Shown: positions 49,367 to 59,000 of the stretch, piece by piece
How positions within the stretch are numbered: position 1 is the first letter of the stretch
How the letters are laid out: each line of letters opens with the position of its first letter
Assembly (NCBI GenBank): GCA_019746975.1
Contig: JAIERK010000056.1
Location: 1 to 64,000 of the forward strand
Origin: Candidatus Obscuribacterales bacterium
Lineage (GTDB): Bacteria > Cyanobacteriota > Vampirovibrionia > Obscuribacterales > Obscuribacteraceae
Direction: 5' to 3'
Length of the DNA: 64,000 nt
The notes under the pieces: model-generated
The model's database searches: none
Seen by the model: only the letters and a program-made list of their open reading frames with translations
What the model was told of the DNA's origin: nothing
Program-made: the position numbers and the translations under genes

Positions 49367-51575
49367 ACTTGCGATGTCTGCTCCAGATAAGAGTTTTGAC
49401 CTAACACAAACGAGACGGCTAATCGCGGTTTTGAGTTCTGTTGTTGCTCTTTCGTTGACGGTAGGACCTTCGCTAGCTGCTTCGACATCTGCGCCGGTGA
49501 AGAGCTCATCTACTTCGACGAAACCATCATCATCGACCGCGAAGAACAAACCAGTACTCAAGGCTATCGATCCGGCTCAGGCCAAGATGGACCGTGTGCC
49601 TGGCTCTGTCCCCTCGCCGAGTCCGAATCCATTAGGTGGGATAACCGGTGCCCCGGTATCCGGCGACAATGCCAGAAGTACATTGCCGCAGCAGCCGCCG
49701 TCGTGGCCGGCATATCCGCCTGGGCAGGGCTATCCAGCTCCGACTTATGTTCAACAGCCGCAGCGTCCAGCATACCAACCGCAGTACCAGCAGCCACCTT
49801 ACCAGCAACCACCTTACCAGCAACCCTACCAGCAGCCATACCAAGCGCAAAATTATCAACCGCCCGTTTACCAGCCGCCGGCTTATCCACCGCCTCAGCA
49901 GACCTATCAGCAACCTTACCAGCAGCCACAGTATCAGTACGCCCAACCTCCAGCCCCTGCGCAGTATTCGCAGCCGCAACCGGGTTATGGTGCCTATGGT
50001 CAACCGTATCCATACCAGGGACAACCAGGATACGGAGGGCAACAGCCACAGCAGGTAGTCAGCCCGCCAGGCTATCCATCGATGCCTGCACAGCAGCCAC
50101 AGCAGATTGTCAGCCCACCTGGCTACCCGTCGATGCCCGCACAGCAACCTCAGCAGATTGTCAGCCCACCCGGTTATCCATCGATGCCGCCGCAGGGTTT
50201 TAACAACGCAGGCCCGAAGCAACCTTATGTTCAACAGTCGCAAGGTCAAGACTATCCTGCCGGTCGAGCCCGGTTGGGTGGTGGTCATCCCAATCTGGTG
50301 CCGCAAGGACCGACACCAGGATATCCCAGTTATACGAATGCGTATCCCGCCCAGAATCAATATCCGCAACAGCAACAGTATCTCCAGAACTCTTACAATC
50401 CTGGCTACAACCAAACTGCGCCGCAACAAGGCGGATTCCAGTCGCAACAAGGATTTCAGGGGCCTACCCAGAGCAATGCCGGCAACTTCCCTCCTGCTAG
50501 TCTAATCCCGGAGTTTGGAAAACCATTGCCCATAGACGCTTCTACGCGAGGTCCCGCGCAGGGTTGGTCAACTAATCAACCCGCGGGTGGTACCGCCATT
50601 AGTGCCCCAAATACCAGTCAAGATCCGAATGAGATGCGTGTGACTCGTCTTGAAAAGGTTGCGTTTGGCTCGACTTATCCAGAGCACGAGGTGGCCGATC
50701 GAGTCGATCATTTGGAAAAAGAAATCTTTGGCAAAACTTCTGAAGGTGATTTGAATTCGCGTATAGCAAGATTGGAAGCCAAGCTCGGAGGTGGTGGGAA
50801 CTTCTCGAGTTCTATGCGGAATCAAAGCACTTCACCGCAGAAAAATTCTAATCCTGCATCAGAAGGTCCTAGTTCTAGTCAGATATCCTCTATGTCTTCA
50901 TCGGCACCCGGAAGCAGTAAAGTCACTACGGATGGTGCCGTGTCCAGCGCTTCTAGAAAAAGCACATCGAAGCCGTCAATTCCGTACAGTAAGGCCGACG
51001 GCGACTATTTCGAGCAGGTTACCCATTTCGTCAGCAACACTTCGGCCAGATGGACGCATTTCCCGGTGCGTGTTCGTCTCCCTGACGATGCGACCGATGG
51101 CTGGAAAAAGCTGATGGAGCCTGGAATAGAGCGTTGGGGACGATTTATTCCGATGAAAACGGCCGGTGCGGAAGAAAGTGCTGATATCGAAGTCTCCTTC
51201 GTCAACCATCTGGTGCCGCGAGTCCTTGGTGTGACAAGGCTTACAGTCACTGGTGGAAAAATGAAAGTGTTTGTATACATGCTCAGACCGAGCTACTATC
51301 AAAACGCTCTCAATGAAAAAAATCTGACCGTCGCGTTCACTCACGAACTTGGTCATGCAATCGGGATCTTCGGACATAGCGACCAACAAACCGACGCGAT
51401 GTACCGTTGTGAAGTAGCGCCCGGAGGAAAAGGTAAGTTGACGTTGGAGAAGCTTGGAACCATTTCTACTCGAGATGTAAACACTTTGAAGCTCATCTAT
51501 GACAGTGAGCCTCTACCTCAAGACTTCACCCTGTCAGCGCCACAGGAGTGGAGCTTCCTGGAAGGCGCCAGTTGA
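49359..51575 (+). CDS. Secreted Pro/Gln-rich protein with LEK/FG module and matrixin-like protease domain
   Basis: About 738 residues. Signal peptide LIAVLSSVVALSLTVGPSLA; long Pro/Gln/Tyr-rich region with PPYQQP-type repeats and three 51-bp repeats (50040-50192). The LEK/FG module follows (about residues 425-480: RLEKVAFGSTYPEHEVADRV, LEKEIFGK). The C-terminal metzincin domain has HELGHAIGIFGHS (from His 662) and the Met-turn DAMYR. Probably an extracellular zinc protease tethered by the Pro/Gln stalk. ATG 49359 overlaps the previous stop; ATG 49374 is an alternative. Confidence 0.85.
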   Translation: MSKLAMSAPDKSFDLTQTRRLIAVLSSVVALSLTVGPSLAASTSAPVKSSSTSTKPSSSTAKNKPVLKAIDPAQAKMDRVPGSVPSPSPNPLGGITGAPVSGDNARSTLPQQPPSWPAYPPGQGYPAPTYVQQPQRPAYQPQYQQPPYQQPPYQQPYQQPYQAQNYQPPVYQPPAYPPPQQTYQQPYQQPQYQYAQPPAPAQYSQPQPGYGAYGQPYPYQGQPGYGGQQPQQVVSPPGYPSMPAQQPQQIVSPPGYPSMPAQQPQQIVSPPGYPSMPPQGFNNAGPKQPYVQQSQGQDYPAGRARLGGGHPNLVPQGPTPGYPSYTNAYPAQNQYPQQQQYLQNSYNPGYNQTAPQQGGFQSQQGFQGPTQSNAGNFPPASLIPEFGKPLPIDASTRGPAQGWSTNQPAGGTAISAPNTSQDPNEMRVTRLEKVAFGSTYPEHEVADRVDHLEKEIFGKTSEGDLNSRIARLEAKLGGGGNFSSSMRNQSTSPQKNSNPASEGPSSSQISSMSSSAPGSSKVTTDGAVSSASRKSTSKPSIPYSKADGDYFEQVTHFVSNTSARWTHFPVRVRLPDDATDGWKKLMEPGIERWGRFIPMKTAGAEESADIEVSFVNHLVPRVLGVTRLTVTGGKMKVFVYMLRPSYYQNALNEKNLTVAFTHELGHAIGIFGHSDQQTDAMYRCEVAPGGKGKLTLEKLGTISTRDVNTLKLIYDSEPLPQDFTLSAPQEWSFLEGAS
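50040..50192 (+). repeat. Three in-frame 51-bp repeats, QQPQQIVSPPGYPSMPA
   Basis: Three consecutive 17-residue units (copies at 50040, 50091 and 50142), differing at a few silent positions and at V/I and A/P. They lie inside the Pro/Gln-rich stalk of the matrixin-like protein. Confidence 0.92.
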
Positions 51576-51669
51576 ATTTGGTCTGCTTTCGTCCTTACTG
51601 ATTAGTTTTTCTTCGAGATCAATTGCTTCTTTGCATGGACAATTCTTGCTATCAGCGAGGATTATTCAA

Positions 51670-52518
51670 ATGGCAGTCAAACTCAAAGAGATTACGATCG
51701 CTCACAGTCCGGATTCCGACGACGCGTTCATGTTCTACGCTCTTGCAAAAGAGAAGCTAGACACGGGTGGACTCACGATCAATCAAGTTCTCAAAGACAT
51801 CCAGACTTTGAATCATGATGCTATAGCTGGTACCTATGAGGTTTCTGCAATATCATTCGCGGCTTACCCATACGTCAAGGACCGCTACATGCTCATGCCG
51901 TGCGGAGCTAGTATGGGAGACAATTACGGACCGATTGTGGTCGCCCGTAAAGAGCTGTCCAGAGAAGAGTTGCAGAATTGTCGGGTTGCCATTCCTGGTA
52001 AACTCACCACTGCTTACTTGGCTCTGAGACTGTATCAGGAAGGTCTCACGGTGTTCGAAGTACCGTTTGACAAAATCATCGATGAAGTGGCAAATGGCAA
52101 TTACGATGCCGGTCTACTGATTCACGAAGGACAATTGACGTATCAAAATCTGGGTCTCAAGAAGATTGTCGACCTCGGCGAGTGGTGGCACGAGCTTACT
52201 GGCGGGCTTCCTCTGCCACTAGGCGGCAACGTAGTGCGCAAAGACTTGGGGCCGGATATGGTCAAGTCGGTTACAAAACTGCTCAAGACTGCCATCGAAT
52301 ATTCTCTGGCGCACCGGAAAGATGCGCTGGAATACGCGCTTACCTTCGCACGTGATATGCCGGAGAATCTTGCCGATAAGTTTGTCGGAATGTATGTCAA
52401 CGAACTCACTGTTGATTATGGCGAGGCCGGTCGCAAGGCAGTCAACAAGCTGTTTGCGATGGCTAATGAGAAGGGATTATACGAAGAGACAATCGTTCCT
52501 GAGTTCGTGAATATCTAG
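51670..52518 (+). CDS. MqnA/MqnD-family protein, probable menaquinone biosynthesis
   Basis: 282 residues. Periplasmic-binding-protein fold of the MqnA/MqnD family: HSPDSDDAFMFYALAKEK at the N-terminus, EVSAISFAAYPYV, CGASMGDNYGPIVVA, and LPLPLGGNVVRKDLG. MqnD makes 1,4-dihydroxy-6-naphthoate in the futalosine route; this subgroup (SPDxDDAFMF) is close but may not be MqnD itself. ATG 51670 is chosen because family similarity starts there and GCGAGG lies upstream; the frame is open to 51499. Confidence 0.85.
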   Translation: MAVKLKEITIAHSPDSDDAFMFYALAKEKLDTGGLTINQVLKDIQTLNHDAIAGTYEVSAISFAAYPYVKDRYMLMPCGASMGDNYGPIVVARKELSREELQNCRVAIPGKLTTAYLALRLYQEGLTVFEVPFDKIIDEVANGNYDAGLLIHEGQLTYQNLGLKKIVDLGEWWHELTGGLPLPLGGNVVRKDLGPDMVKSVTKLLKTAIEYSLAHRKDALEYALTFARDMPENLADKFVGMYVNELTVDYGEAGRKAVNKLFAMANEKGLYEETIVPEFVNI

Positions 52519-52817
52519 TCAACTGTGATTTGTCAGGCTAAGTCGGCAAGTCGTTAGATCGTATCGCGACGCATAGAAATTGCTGCTTCTCGAAAGATGC
52601 AGGCGGCAGTCTGTGTGCGAATCGGAGTCAGTCTAGTTCGTGTGCAGAAGGATTTAAACCCTCTCTAGAGGGCGCGATGCCACGCGTCATCCTTATTTGA
52701 TTGCTTCAATACGCCGTTGTTGTCGGCTTCAGTAAGGGCAATTCCTGGCGCAAAGGAGCAACCCACGCGTCTCACTCTTTGGTCGACGGTGGAAGAAATC
52801 GTGCTTCAGAATGTAGA

Positions 52818-53003
52818 TCAGGGCGCCGAGGTCGCACTTTCTGTCGCGTCGGTATCGACCTGCGTAAGGATAGTTTGTTTTGCTGAAACCCAGCATATCC
52901 CCGCGGCAATCAAGATCAATGCGGCGGTGATGAAAACGAAAAAGGTCCAGTCATGCTTTACACGAGGCTTGGTGTCAGATGTTGTATTTTCCAAGTCGCC
53001 CAT
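52818..53003 (-). CDS. Small single-pass membrane protein
   Basis: 61 residues: MGDLENTTSDTKPRVKHDWT, then a helix (FFVFITAALILIAAGICWVS) and an acidic Ser/Thr tail. The start is decided by AAAGGAGG six bases upstream, a near-perfect SD, at the far side of the ATG at 53003; an upstream in-frame ATG has none. Function unknown. It lies about 80 bases downstream of the hydrolase gene on the same strand. Confidence 0.75.
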   Translation of the reverse strand: MGDLENTTSDTKPRVKHDWTFFVFITAALILIAAGICWVSAKQTILTQVDTDATESATSAP

Positions 53004-53080
53004 GACTGCCTCCTTTGACAAGCATATCATGGTGGGTCGCACGAACATTGGCAACTACCCAAATCTTAATTGTTGATACT

Positions 53081-54031
53081 TTATTTGGTGCACGCTGTCA
53101 CTTTCTCTTCTTCGCACATGATGTCTTGTGCGTCGAATTTGTTATGAGCCACTGTCTGCGATATCAGCAAGCTTGATAAAAACTGATTGAGTGTTTCTTT
53201 GCTCAACTCAGTATCCTTGAAATGAACATCGTTGTGAGCACATTCTGGAAGCATGACAAGCTGCTTTGGCTCTATAGCAGTTGCGAAAATTTGTTTTGAG
53301 TATCGGGCTGGAAGGATCCAGTCTTTCGCTCCGTGCAACAGAAGTAGAGGCGGATGCTTGGACTTGTATGCTGTGACATTGTCGAGAAAGCGCTGTGGAA
53401 ATGCTGCTTCAGGATATAGACGCATCCACGGCAACCTGTCGCCGGCGGCCTCGACTATCGTGCTGAATCCTGATTGCAAAACAATGCCGGCGACCTGTCT
53501 GTGTTGACCGATCAGTGTGGAAACAGCGCATCCCAACGATTCGCCGTATAGCACAATGTGATCTGGCCTGACACTTTTTGTTGAAACCAAATAGTCATAG
53601 GCGCTCAATCCATCGTCGGCTATGCCTTCTGGAGTTGGGCTTCCATTGCTCGCACCAAAGCCTCTGTAGTCGTATGCAAAAACGTTGGCACCACAGTCCA
53701 GCAATGTCGAGATCAAATGCATTCTGTAACCTAGATTGCCGCTGTTACCGTGCGAAATCAAAATCGTTTTCCTTGCATCTTTTCTTCGGATCCACCAGCC
53801 ATGCAGTTTTGTCCCGTCTTTGGCCATGAAAAATTCGTCAGTCCAAGTCGTTTTAAACTTCTGATTGATTTCTTCGATCATTGCTTTGTCTACCGCGATG
53901 TCCTTTTCGGGGTGAAACAGCATGAAATTAGTCAAGAGTGGATTAGCTGGACTCAAAAGGGCCGCTAATCCGGAAAATTTGGCAGCTTTCCAAATGATGC
54001 TAACTAACCTTGACCTCTTTGTACGTTTCAT
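53081..54031 (-). CDS. Alpha/beta hydrolase, membrane-anchored
   Basis: 316 residues. An N-terminal hydrophobic stretch (FSGLAALLSPANPLLTNFML) suggests a membrane anchor. Hydrolase core: oxyanion SHGNSGNLGYR, YDYRGFGASNG, nucleophile GESLG, Asp in GAKDWILP and His in ECAHNDV. It resembles the YfhR/ABHD13-type serine hydrolases (BEM46-like). Substrate unknown. GAGG lies about nine bases before ATG. Confidence 0.9.
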   Translation of the reverse strand: MKRTKRSRLVSIIWKAAKFSGLAALLSPANPLLTNFMLFHPEKDIAVDKAMIEEINQKFKTTWTDEFFMAKDGTKLHGWWIRRKDARKTILISHGNSGNLGYRMHLISTLLDCGANVFAYDYRGFGASNGSPTPEGIADDGLSAYDYLVSTKSVRPDHIVLYGESLGCAVSTLIGQHRQVAGIVLQSGFSTIVEAAGDRLPWMRLYPEAAFPQRFLDNVTAYKSKHPPLLLLHGAKDWILPARYSKQIFATAIEPKQLVMLPECAHNDVHFKDTELSKETLNQFLSSLLISQTVAHNKFDAQDIMCEEEKVTACTK

Positions 54032-54231
54032 TCAGTCGTCCTCAACCCTGTTGCCCACATTCTCGAGTTTAGGTCCAGTTCGGGTTTCAGGCGGCTTCCT
54101 TTCATCAGTTAAGCAACTGTTTGGCGAGAGGTTGGTTTATGCTGATATTAGGGAATTAGATTGATCATGAATTGGTTGCGGCATGCGGAAGCCGCGCGAC
54201 TGTAAGAGGCCAAGAGTGTAGACTCCTATTT

Positions 54232-55584
54232 ATGGATCCGGCTACAGACAGCATTACCTGGAAAAACTATCTCGAAGCGGGCAACCGAGCGTTTGAGCTC
54301 GGTCGCTACGAAGATGCCGAGAAGCTTTATCAGAAGGCTCTTATCGATGCTCGGAAGGAGTTTGCCGAAGGCACGCTGTTAGGTTTGGACGAAACCGCTC
54401 CACTCGATGCGAATACTTCGAGTCAGGAATCGGCCATGATGCCGATGCAAGATTCCACGATAATTGATCTTTCTGAACACCCGAGCTTTGGCGAAATCTA
54501 TGTCAGGTTGGGCGATTTGTATTGGGTGCAGGCGGCTTATCGCAAGGCCGAAGAGGCCTATAAACTGGCACTGTCAGTCAAGGAGACTTGTTATGGATCG
54601 GACAATGTTTCACTTGGTCCGGTCCTAGATAAGCTTGGAAAGGTGTTTCGCTCGCAAGGAAAATTTTCGGAGGTGGAACCGTATTTCCGAAGAGCGCTGA
54701 GCATCTATGAGAAGCACGAGGATAGCGATCAGCTTTGTTTTGCAACTACGCTTGAAAATCTCGCTGATTTCTATAGAGCGCACGGAAAGTTCGACCAAGC
54801 CGAGCCGCTCTTCAGAAAATCCATCGCCGTCAGAGAGGCAGTGGTTGGACCCGATGATCCGAGCATCGGCCCATTGCTTCAGAATCTAGCCCTCTTGCAT
54901 CATGCCAACGGCGATCACGATAACGCTGAGCCGCTTTATATTCGAGCGCTGAAGCTCTGCGAAGAAGAATGGGGACCAAGCCATCCGAGCGTCGCGACGC
55001 TACTTAATTATCAGGCGGAGCTTTATCGAATGATGGGTGATTTTCCGAAAGCCGAAAAAATTCACTGGCGTGCCCTGAAAATACGCCAAACCGTCCTTGG
55101 ATTGGAGCACCCAAGCACTGCTCAGACGTTGGGAAATTTGGCTCTTCTTTTTCATATTCAGTGTCGCTACGACCAGGCAGAACCTTTGTATAGGACTCTG
55201 CTCGAGATTAGAACCGCAGATTGGGGACCAAAACACATGCATGTGGCAGAGGTTTTAAATTCTCTGGCTGATGTGTACAAGGACCAGGGCAAATTCAATG
55301 ACGCCGAACAACACTATTGGCGCGCGCTCACGATAGTACAGGAAACACTCGGACCAGAACATCCGAGCGTGGCAAAATCGCTGCAGAGTCTGGCAGAGCT
55401 ATATGAACAGCAGGAAAATTTCGACGAAGCGGATCGTCTATACCGCTGGGGTCTAGGGCTTAGCGAAAAGGCGCTTGGTTCTGAACATCCAGAGGTCGCA
55501 TCACTTATGGCACGCTATGCATCGCTGCAAAAGAAAATGGCACTGGACGATGAGGACGATACGGACCTTTTGTGGCAAGATTGA
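54232..55584 (+). CDS. Kinesin-light-chain-type TPR protein
   Basis: 450 residues from ATG 54232 (MDPATDSITWKNYLEAGNRA); the frame is open to 54172 but the extra residues look non-coding. About nine 42-residue repeats of the KLC type (LENLADFYRAHGKFDQAEPL, YIRALKLCEEEWGPSHPSVA) form a superhelical scaffold. No signal peptide, so cytosolic. It lies 25 bases upstream of the first kinase, so it probably presents partners or substrates to the kinases (inference). Confidence 0.88.
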   Translation: MDPATDSITWKNYLEAGNRAFELGRYEDAEKLYQKALIDARKEFAEGTLLGLDETAPLDANTSSQESAMMPMQDSTIIDLSEHPSFGEIYVRLGDLYWVQAAYRKAEEAYKLALSVKETCYGSDNVSLGPVLDKLGKVFRSQGKFSEVEPYFRRALSIYEKHEDSDQLCFATTLENLADFYRAHGKFDQAEPLFRKSIAVREAVVGPDDPSIGPLLQNLALLHHANGDHDNAEPLYIRALKLCEEEWGPSHPSVATLLNYQAELYRMMGDFPKAEKIHWRALKIRQTVLGLEHPSTAQTLGNLALLFHIQCRYDQAEPLYRTLLEIRTADWGPKHMHVAEVLNSLADVYKDQGKFNDAEQHYWRALTIVQETLGPEHPSVAKSLQSLAELYEQQENFDEADRLYRWGLGLSEKALGSEHPEVASLMARYASLQKKMALDDEDDTDLLWQD

Positions 55585-55609
55585 CTGTTCATCGTAAAAC
55601 ACCGGAGCT

Positions 55610-57103
55610 ATGTCCGATCAACTTGAGCGCGTCGTCAAATACAAACCGCCATTGCTCAAGATGGTTTTTATGGGATGGGCGTCGATTGTTCCTGTCCTTA
55701 CCGTACCGCTCCTGATAATCTCTGCCGGCCTGTTCTGTCTGGTAATACCGGTCATCATCTTTGGCTTCATTGAGTCTAGAGAGCTAGGTTTTTTTTCGAA
55801 AGTTATGTATCAACTGCCGTTAGTTTTGCTCGTGTCAGTAAGCTCTTTGGCAGCTGTATTGTTAATCACTGCAGTCATGGCGGACGATCAAATTCACTTC
55901 ACCAACGATGGAGTTGTGTTTCCGTTATTCTTGAGTCCATTCATGCGTTTTCGCAGGAAGCGGTTGTGGTCGGAAATCGTGCAGGTTTACATCGATAATT
56001 TTGGTGGTGCTGATACTACATATGGTGACATCGTGTTGGTGTTCCGCTCTGGAGAGCGGCTCAAGTTGGATATGGCCGGCTTTGTCGATATTGGAATGAA
56101 GGGCTTTCTGAGAGGCGATCTCGAGAAATTTCTTCTTGCCACTGAGCTTTTGTGTCAGGGTGCGGAGATCTCTCCGGAGATTAAACAGCTGCGAGATCAT
56201 CTGGGCAACGAAAGTCGAGAGATTGGTCAGCTCAGTTATACGGAAGTATGGGAAAGGGAGCTTTCCAATCGATTTCACGCCACAGTTTTTGTTCCGTTGG
56301 AGCCCGGTGCCGTCCTTCAGGATGGTCGTCTCAAAGTAATTCGACAACTTGCATTCGGCGGATTGGCTGCGGTTTACCTTGTCCAGAGGAATGGCAGGGA
56401 GCTCATTATTCTCAAGGAAGCGTTGATTCCGGCATCCCAGGATGAGTCATTGAAGACCAAGGCGCTCGAGCTGTTTGCACGTGAGGCTCGGTATCTGACG
56501 AGACTTGAACATCCCAGAATTGCGAAAGTATATGACCACTTCGTGGAGGGCGGTCGTAATTATCTTCTGTTGGAAAGGGTGTCCGGCTGCAATTTGCGAC
56601 AGGTCGTCAACCAACGAGGACCGCAGCAGGAGTCGAAGGTTCTTGTGTGGGTGAGGGAAGTGGCCGAAATACTGGTCTACTTGCATGAGCAGCAACCGGC
56701 AATTATTCATCGAGACCTCACTCCGGAGAATCTTATTTTGTCTGATTCGGAGCGGGTGCATCTTATCGATTTCGGCGCCGCCAACGAATTTCTAGGCACC
56801 GTTACCGGTACCGTAGTCGGAAAACACGCTTTCATCTCGCCTGAACAGTTTCGCGGTAAGGCTGATCCGTCAAGCGATATCTATGCTTTTGGATGCACTA
56901 TGCATTACCTTCTTACTGGAAAAGATCCCGTTGCGATGAGTGTTCAAAGTCCGAAAGCATTTCGCGGCGATATATCGGAAGAGACCGATCACCTGGTGCG
57001 AAGTTGCACTGCTCAAGACAGTAAGGATCGCCCCGAGTCCGCTAGAATTCTGCTGTCCTTGATTGAGAAAAGCATTAGCGCCTCACGCCTCCTAACAGGT
57101 TGA
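55610..57103 (+). CDS. Ser/Thr kinase with N-terminal membrane and PH-like domains
   Basis: 497 residues. Two N-terminal hydrophobic hairpins (about 20-50 and 62-85), then a beta-rich domain (DQIHFTNDGVVFPLF, LWSEIVQVYI, DIVLVFRSGERLKLD) resembling bacterial PH-like domains. The kinase occupies the C-terminal half: LAFGGLAAVYLV loop, Lys in LIILKEAL, HRDLTPEN (from 367), DFGAA (387) and SPEQFRG. There is no outside sensor domain, unlike PknB-type receptors. The message continues into the second kinase 11 bases later. Confidence 0.9.
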   Translation: MSDQLERVVKYKPPLLKMVFMGWASIVPVLTVPLLIISAGLFCLVIPVIIFGFIESRELGFFSKVMYQLPLVLLVSVSSLAAVLLITAVMADDQIHFTNDGVVFPLFLSPFMRFRRKRLWSEIVQVYIDNFGGADTTYGDIVLVFRSGERLKLDMAGFVDIGMKGFLRGDLEKFLLATELLCQGAEISPEIKQLRDHLGNESREIGQLSYTEVWERELSNRFHATVFVPLEPGAVLQDGRLKVIRQLAFGGLAAVYLVQRNGRELIILKEALIPASQDESLKTKALELFAREARYLTRLEHPRIAKVYDHFVEGGRNYLLLERVSGCNLRQVVNQRGPQQESKVLVWVREVAEILVYLHEQQPAIIHRDLTPENLILSDSERVHLIDFGAANEFLGTVTGTVVGKHAFISPEQFRGKADPSSDIYAFGCTMHYLLTGKDPVAMSVQSPKAFRGDISEETDHLVRSCTAQDSKDRPESARILLSLIEKSISASRLLTG

Positions 57104-57114
57104 GGGTGAGGAAA

Positions 57115-58797
57115 ATGTCTGAGTTGTCGACGACGAACCAATTTGCAGAACCGTTACTCTTGCCTTACAGCGCGCGGCGGCGACTTCTGCGTTGGGTCGG
57201 TAGTCGCTTTCAGCTTCGAAATAGACGAATCTTCTGGATCTCTTTTGGAGCGATCGCAACGTGTGTTTTTCTTTCATCCGGCATCTTGATGCAATTGATA
57301 TTCTTTCCGCTCAAGGTAATGGCGCTTGTTCCGTTACTCGGCGTCCCTATAAAAGTGTCGCTCGATTGGATTGCCATCTCCGGCATTTCGCGCTACATCG
57401 AACATATGTCTCGAGTGTCGCCGGTGGATAATGCTTTTCGCGAAATTTGGATTTCAATCTCAAAAACCAGTTCAATTCCTGGTGCGGAGCAGGCCTATTT
57501 TTATCTTGGAATTGGCTCGGCCTTGATCTGGCTGCTTCTCTTTCTCAGGATTTTTCGCAGTCCTTCGACTATGGCGATCGACAATAATGGCATCTGGCTT
57601 GAATGGCAATTCCTAGGACTGAGACTTCATGGACCAGTAGTTCCGTGGACGGATGTTCTCGGCATCACGTTGAAAAAGCAAGGCGGAGACAACTCTCCGG
57701 ATGGCACGGTAAGCTTCATCTACAATACTCCGAAATGGGTTTACCGGCTCTTCGAACCTGCCACCATTGGTGGTAACAAATTTTCGCTCTCGCTGTCCAA
57801 TCTCGATAGTCTCGACCAACGCCATGCGCTGCAGCGAGTGCTGGAGAACTGTGCGCAACCCAATACAGTTCAACCGGATGTGCTCGATGTTCTATCGATT
57901 ACTCACGTTCAAGCTTATACCGAGCTGTGGTTGCAGGCTTTGTCGTCTCCCGTCAAGAGGCAGTCGCTACAGCCTCTCGCTCCCGGAAAGCTGCTTCACG
58001 ATGGCGCATACACGATAGCCGGTCAGCTTGGTGTTGGAGGTCAGGGGACGGCATATCTTGCGATCACCGACAAAAATCTGGCAACGGGCAAGTCATTGCA
58101 TGAGTTATCCGATTCGGATGTCGTCGTTAAGGAGTTCGTTCTGCCGCTTCACGTTGATACCACTTCGCGGAAAGATGCGTTGACGAAATTCCTTTGCGAG
58201 GCCGATTTGCTCAAGGGGCTCAGTGACGATAGGGTTGTAAAACTGCTCGATTGTTTCGTAGAGGATCATCGCGGCTATGTAGTTTTGGAACGAATCAGAG
58301 GGCGTACGCTTAGGGATATCGTTATTGCTGAGGGGCCGTTTAGCGAAGGGCGCACATTAGACCTTTTAGAGCAGATGATCGCGGTACTCGCCTATCTACA
58401 CGGTCAGCAACCGCCAGTGGTGCATCGTGATTTCGCTCCGGATAATATGATTCTGTCCGATAACGGTATGCTTAAACTTGTCGACTTCAATGTCGCTCAG
58501 CAAACGGACAGTGTCATGACCGGTACCATCGTTGGTAAGCAATCATATGTTCCGCCGGAACAGCTTAGAGGACTGGCTTCGACTCGTAGCGACATCTATG
58601 CGCTCGGCGCGAGTCTGTTTTTTTTGCTGACTGGCCAAGATCCTCAACCGCTTTCGGAATCGCATCCTCGGACAATTTGCACTCATCTATCCGAGGAGAT
58701 TGATAGCATAGTCGCTCGAGCCACCAGCTTTGATGAATCCAATAGGTATTCCACTGTCGAAGAGATTACCGCTGCTGTAACTCGGTGCGCGAGGTAG
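57115..58797 (+). CDS. Second Ser/Thr kinase of the operon, with DFN in place of DFG
   Basis: 560 residues. Same plan as the upstream kinase: membrane helices (FWISFGAIATCVFLSSGILM and a second pair), a PH-like beta domain (MAIDNNGIWLEWQF, VPWTDVLGITL) and a C-terminal kinase. Motifs: LGVGGQGTAYLA, Lys in VVVKEFVL, HRDFAPDN (from 437), VDFNVAQQ (457), YVPPEQLRG. Asp of the metal motif is kept but Gly is replaced by Asn. ATG 57115 has GTGAGG upstream; a TTG at 57100 overlaps the previous stop. Confidence 0.88.
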   Translation: MSELSTTNQFAEPLLLPYSARRRLLRWVGSRFQLRNRRIFWISFGAIATCVFLSSGILMQLIFFPLKVMALVPLLGVPIKVSLDWIAISGISRYIEHMSRVSPVDNAFREIWISISKTSSIPGAEQAYFYLGIGSALIWLLLFLRIFRSPSTMAIDNNGIWLEWQFLGLRLHGPVVPWTDVLGITLKKQGGDNSPDGTVSFIYNTPKWVYRLFEPATIGGNKFSLSLSNLDSLDQRHALQRVLENCAQPNTVQPDVLDVLSITHVQAYTELWLQALSSPVKRQSLQPLAPGKLLHDGAYTIAGQLGVGGQGTAYLAITDKNLATGKSLHELSDSDVVVKEFVLPLHVDTTSRKDALTKFLCEADLLKGLSDDRVVKLLDCFVEDHRGYVVLERIRGRTLRDIVIAEGPFSEGRTLDLLEQMIAVLAYLHGQQPPVVHRDFAPDNMILSDNGMLKLVDFNVAQQTDSVMTGTIVGKQSYVPPEQLRGLASTRSDIYALGASLFFLLTGQDPQPLSESHPRTICTHLSEEIDSIVARATSFDESNRYSTVEEITAAVTRCAR

Positions 58798-58876
58798 ACC
58801 GACGTTTCCTCATTCTCAGTGCAGGCGGGATGCTTGGAATCGAAGTGAGATCGAGTTCTCCATTCGACCAGGTAGG

Positions 58877-58894
58877 CCTTCCTTCCTTCCTTCC
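58877..58894. repeat. CCTT tetranucleotide microsatellite
   Basis: Four and a half CCTT units between the convergent kinase and MATE genes, outside any supported coding region. Confidence 0.85.
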
Positions 58895-59000
58895 ACCAGA
58901 TGAGCGTTAGACTGCTGCAGTGACCCGATACCGAGACCGGTGTGCGAAACTCGAGTTCGAGTGTTGTAGTTGCCATCGATGTTTCGCACTTGGTTTGGCG

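Noticed and set aside
50040-50192. Regular repeats that could suggest a CRISPR array
   Set aside because: The units are contiguous, in frame and encode a 17-residue peptide; there are no unique spacers and no cas genes.
49632-50450. Long minus-strand frame of 272 residues, Leu/Arg-rich
   Set aside because: It is the antisense shadow of the Pro/Gln-rich coding repeats of the matrixin-like protein.
52658-52672. CCCTC-TCTA-GAGGG hairpin after the MqnA/MqnD-family gene
   Set aside because: Five-base stem without a T tract; too weak to call a terminator.
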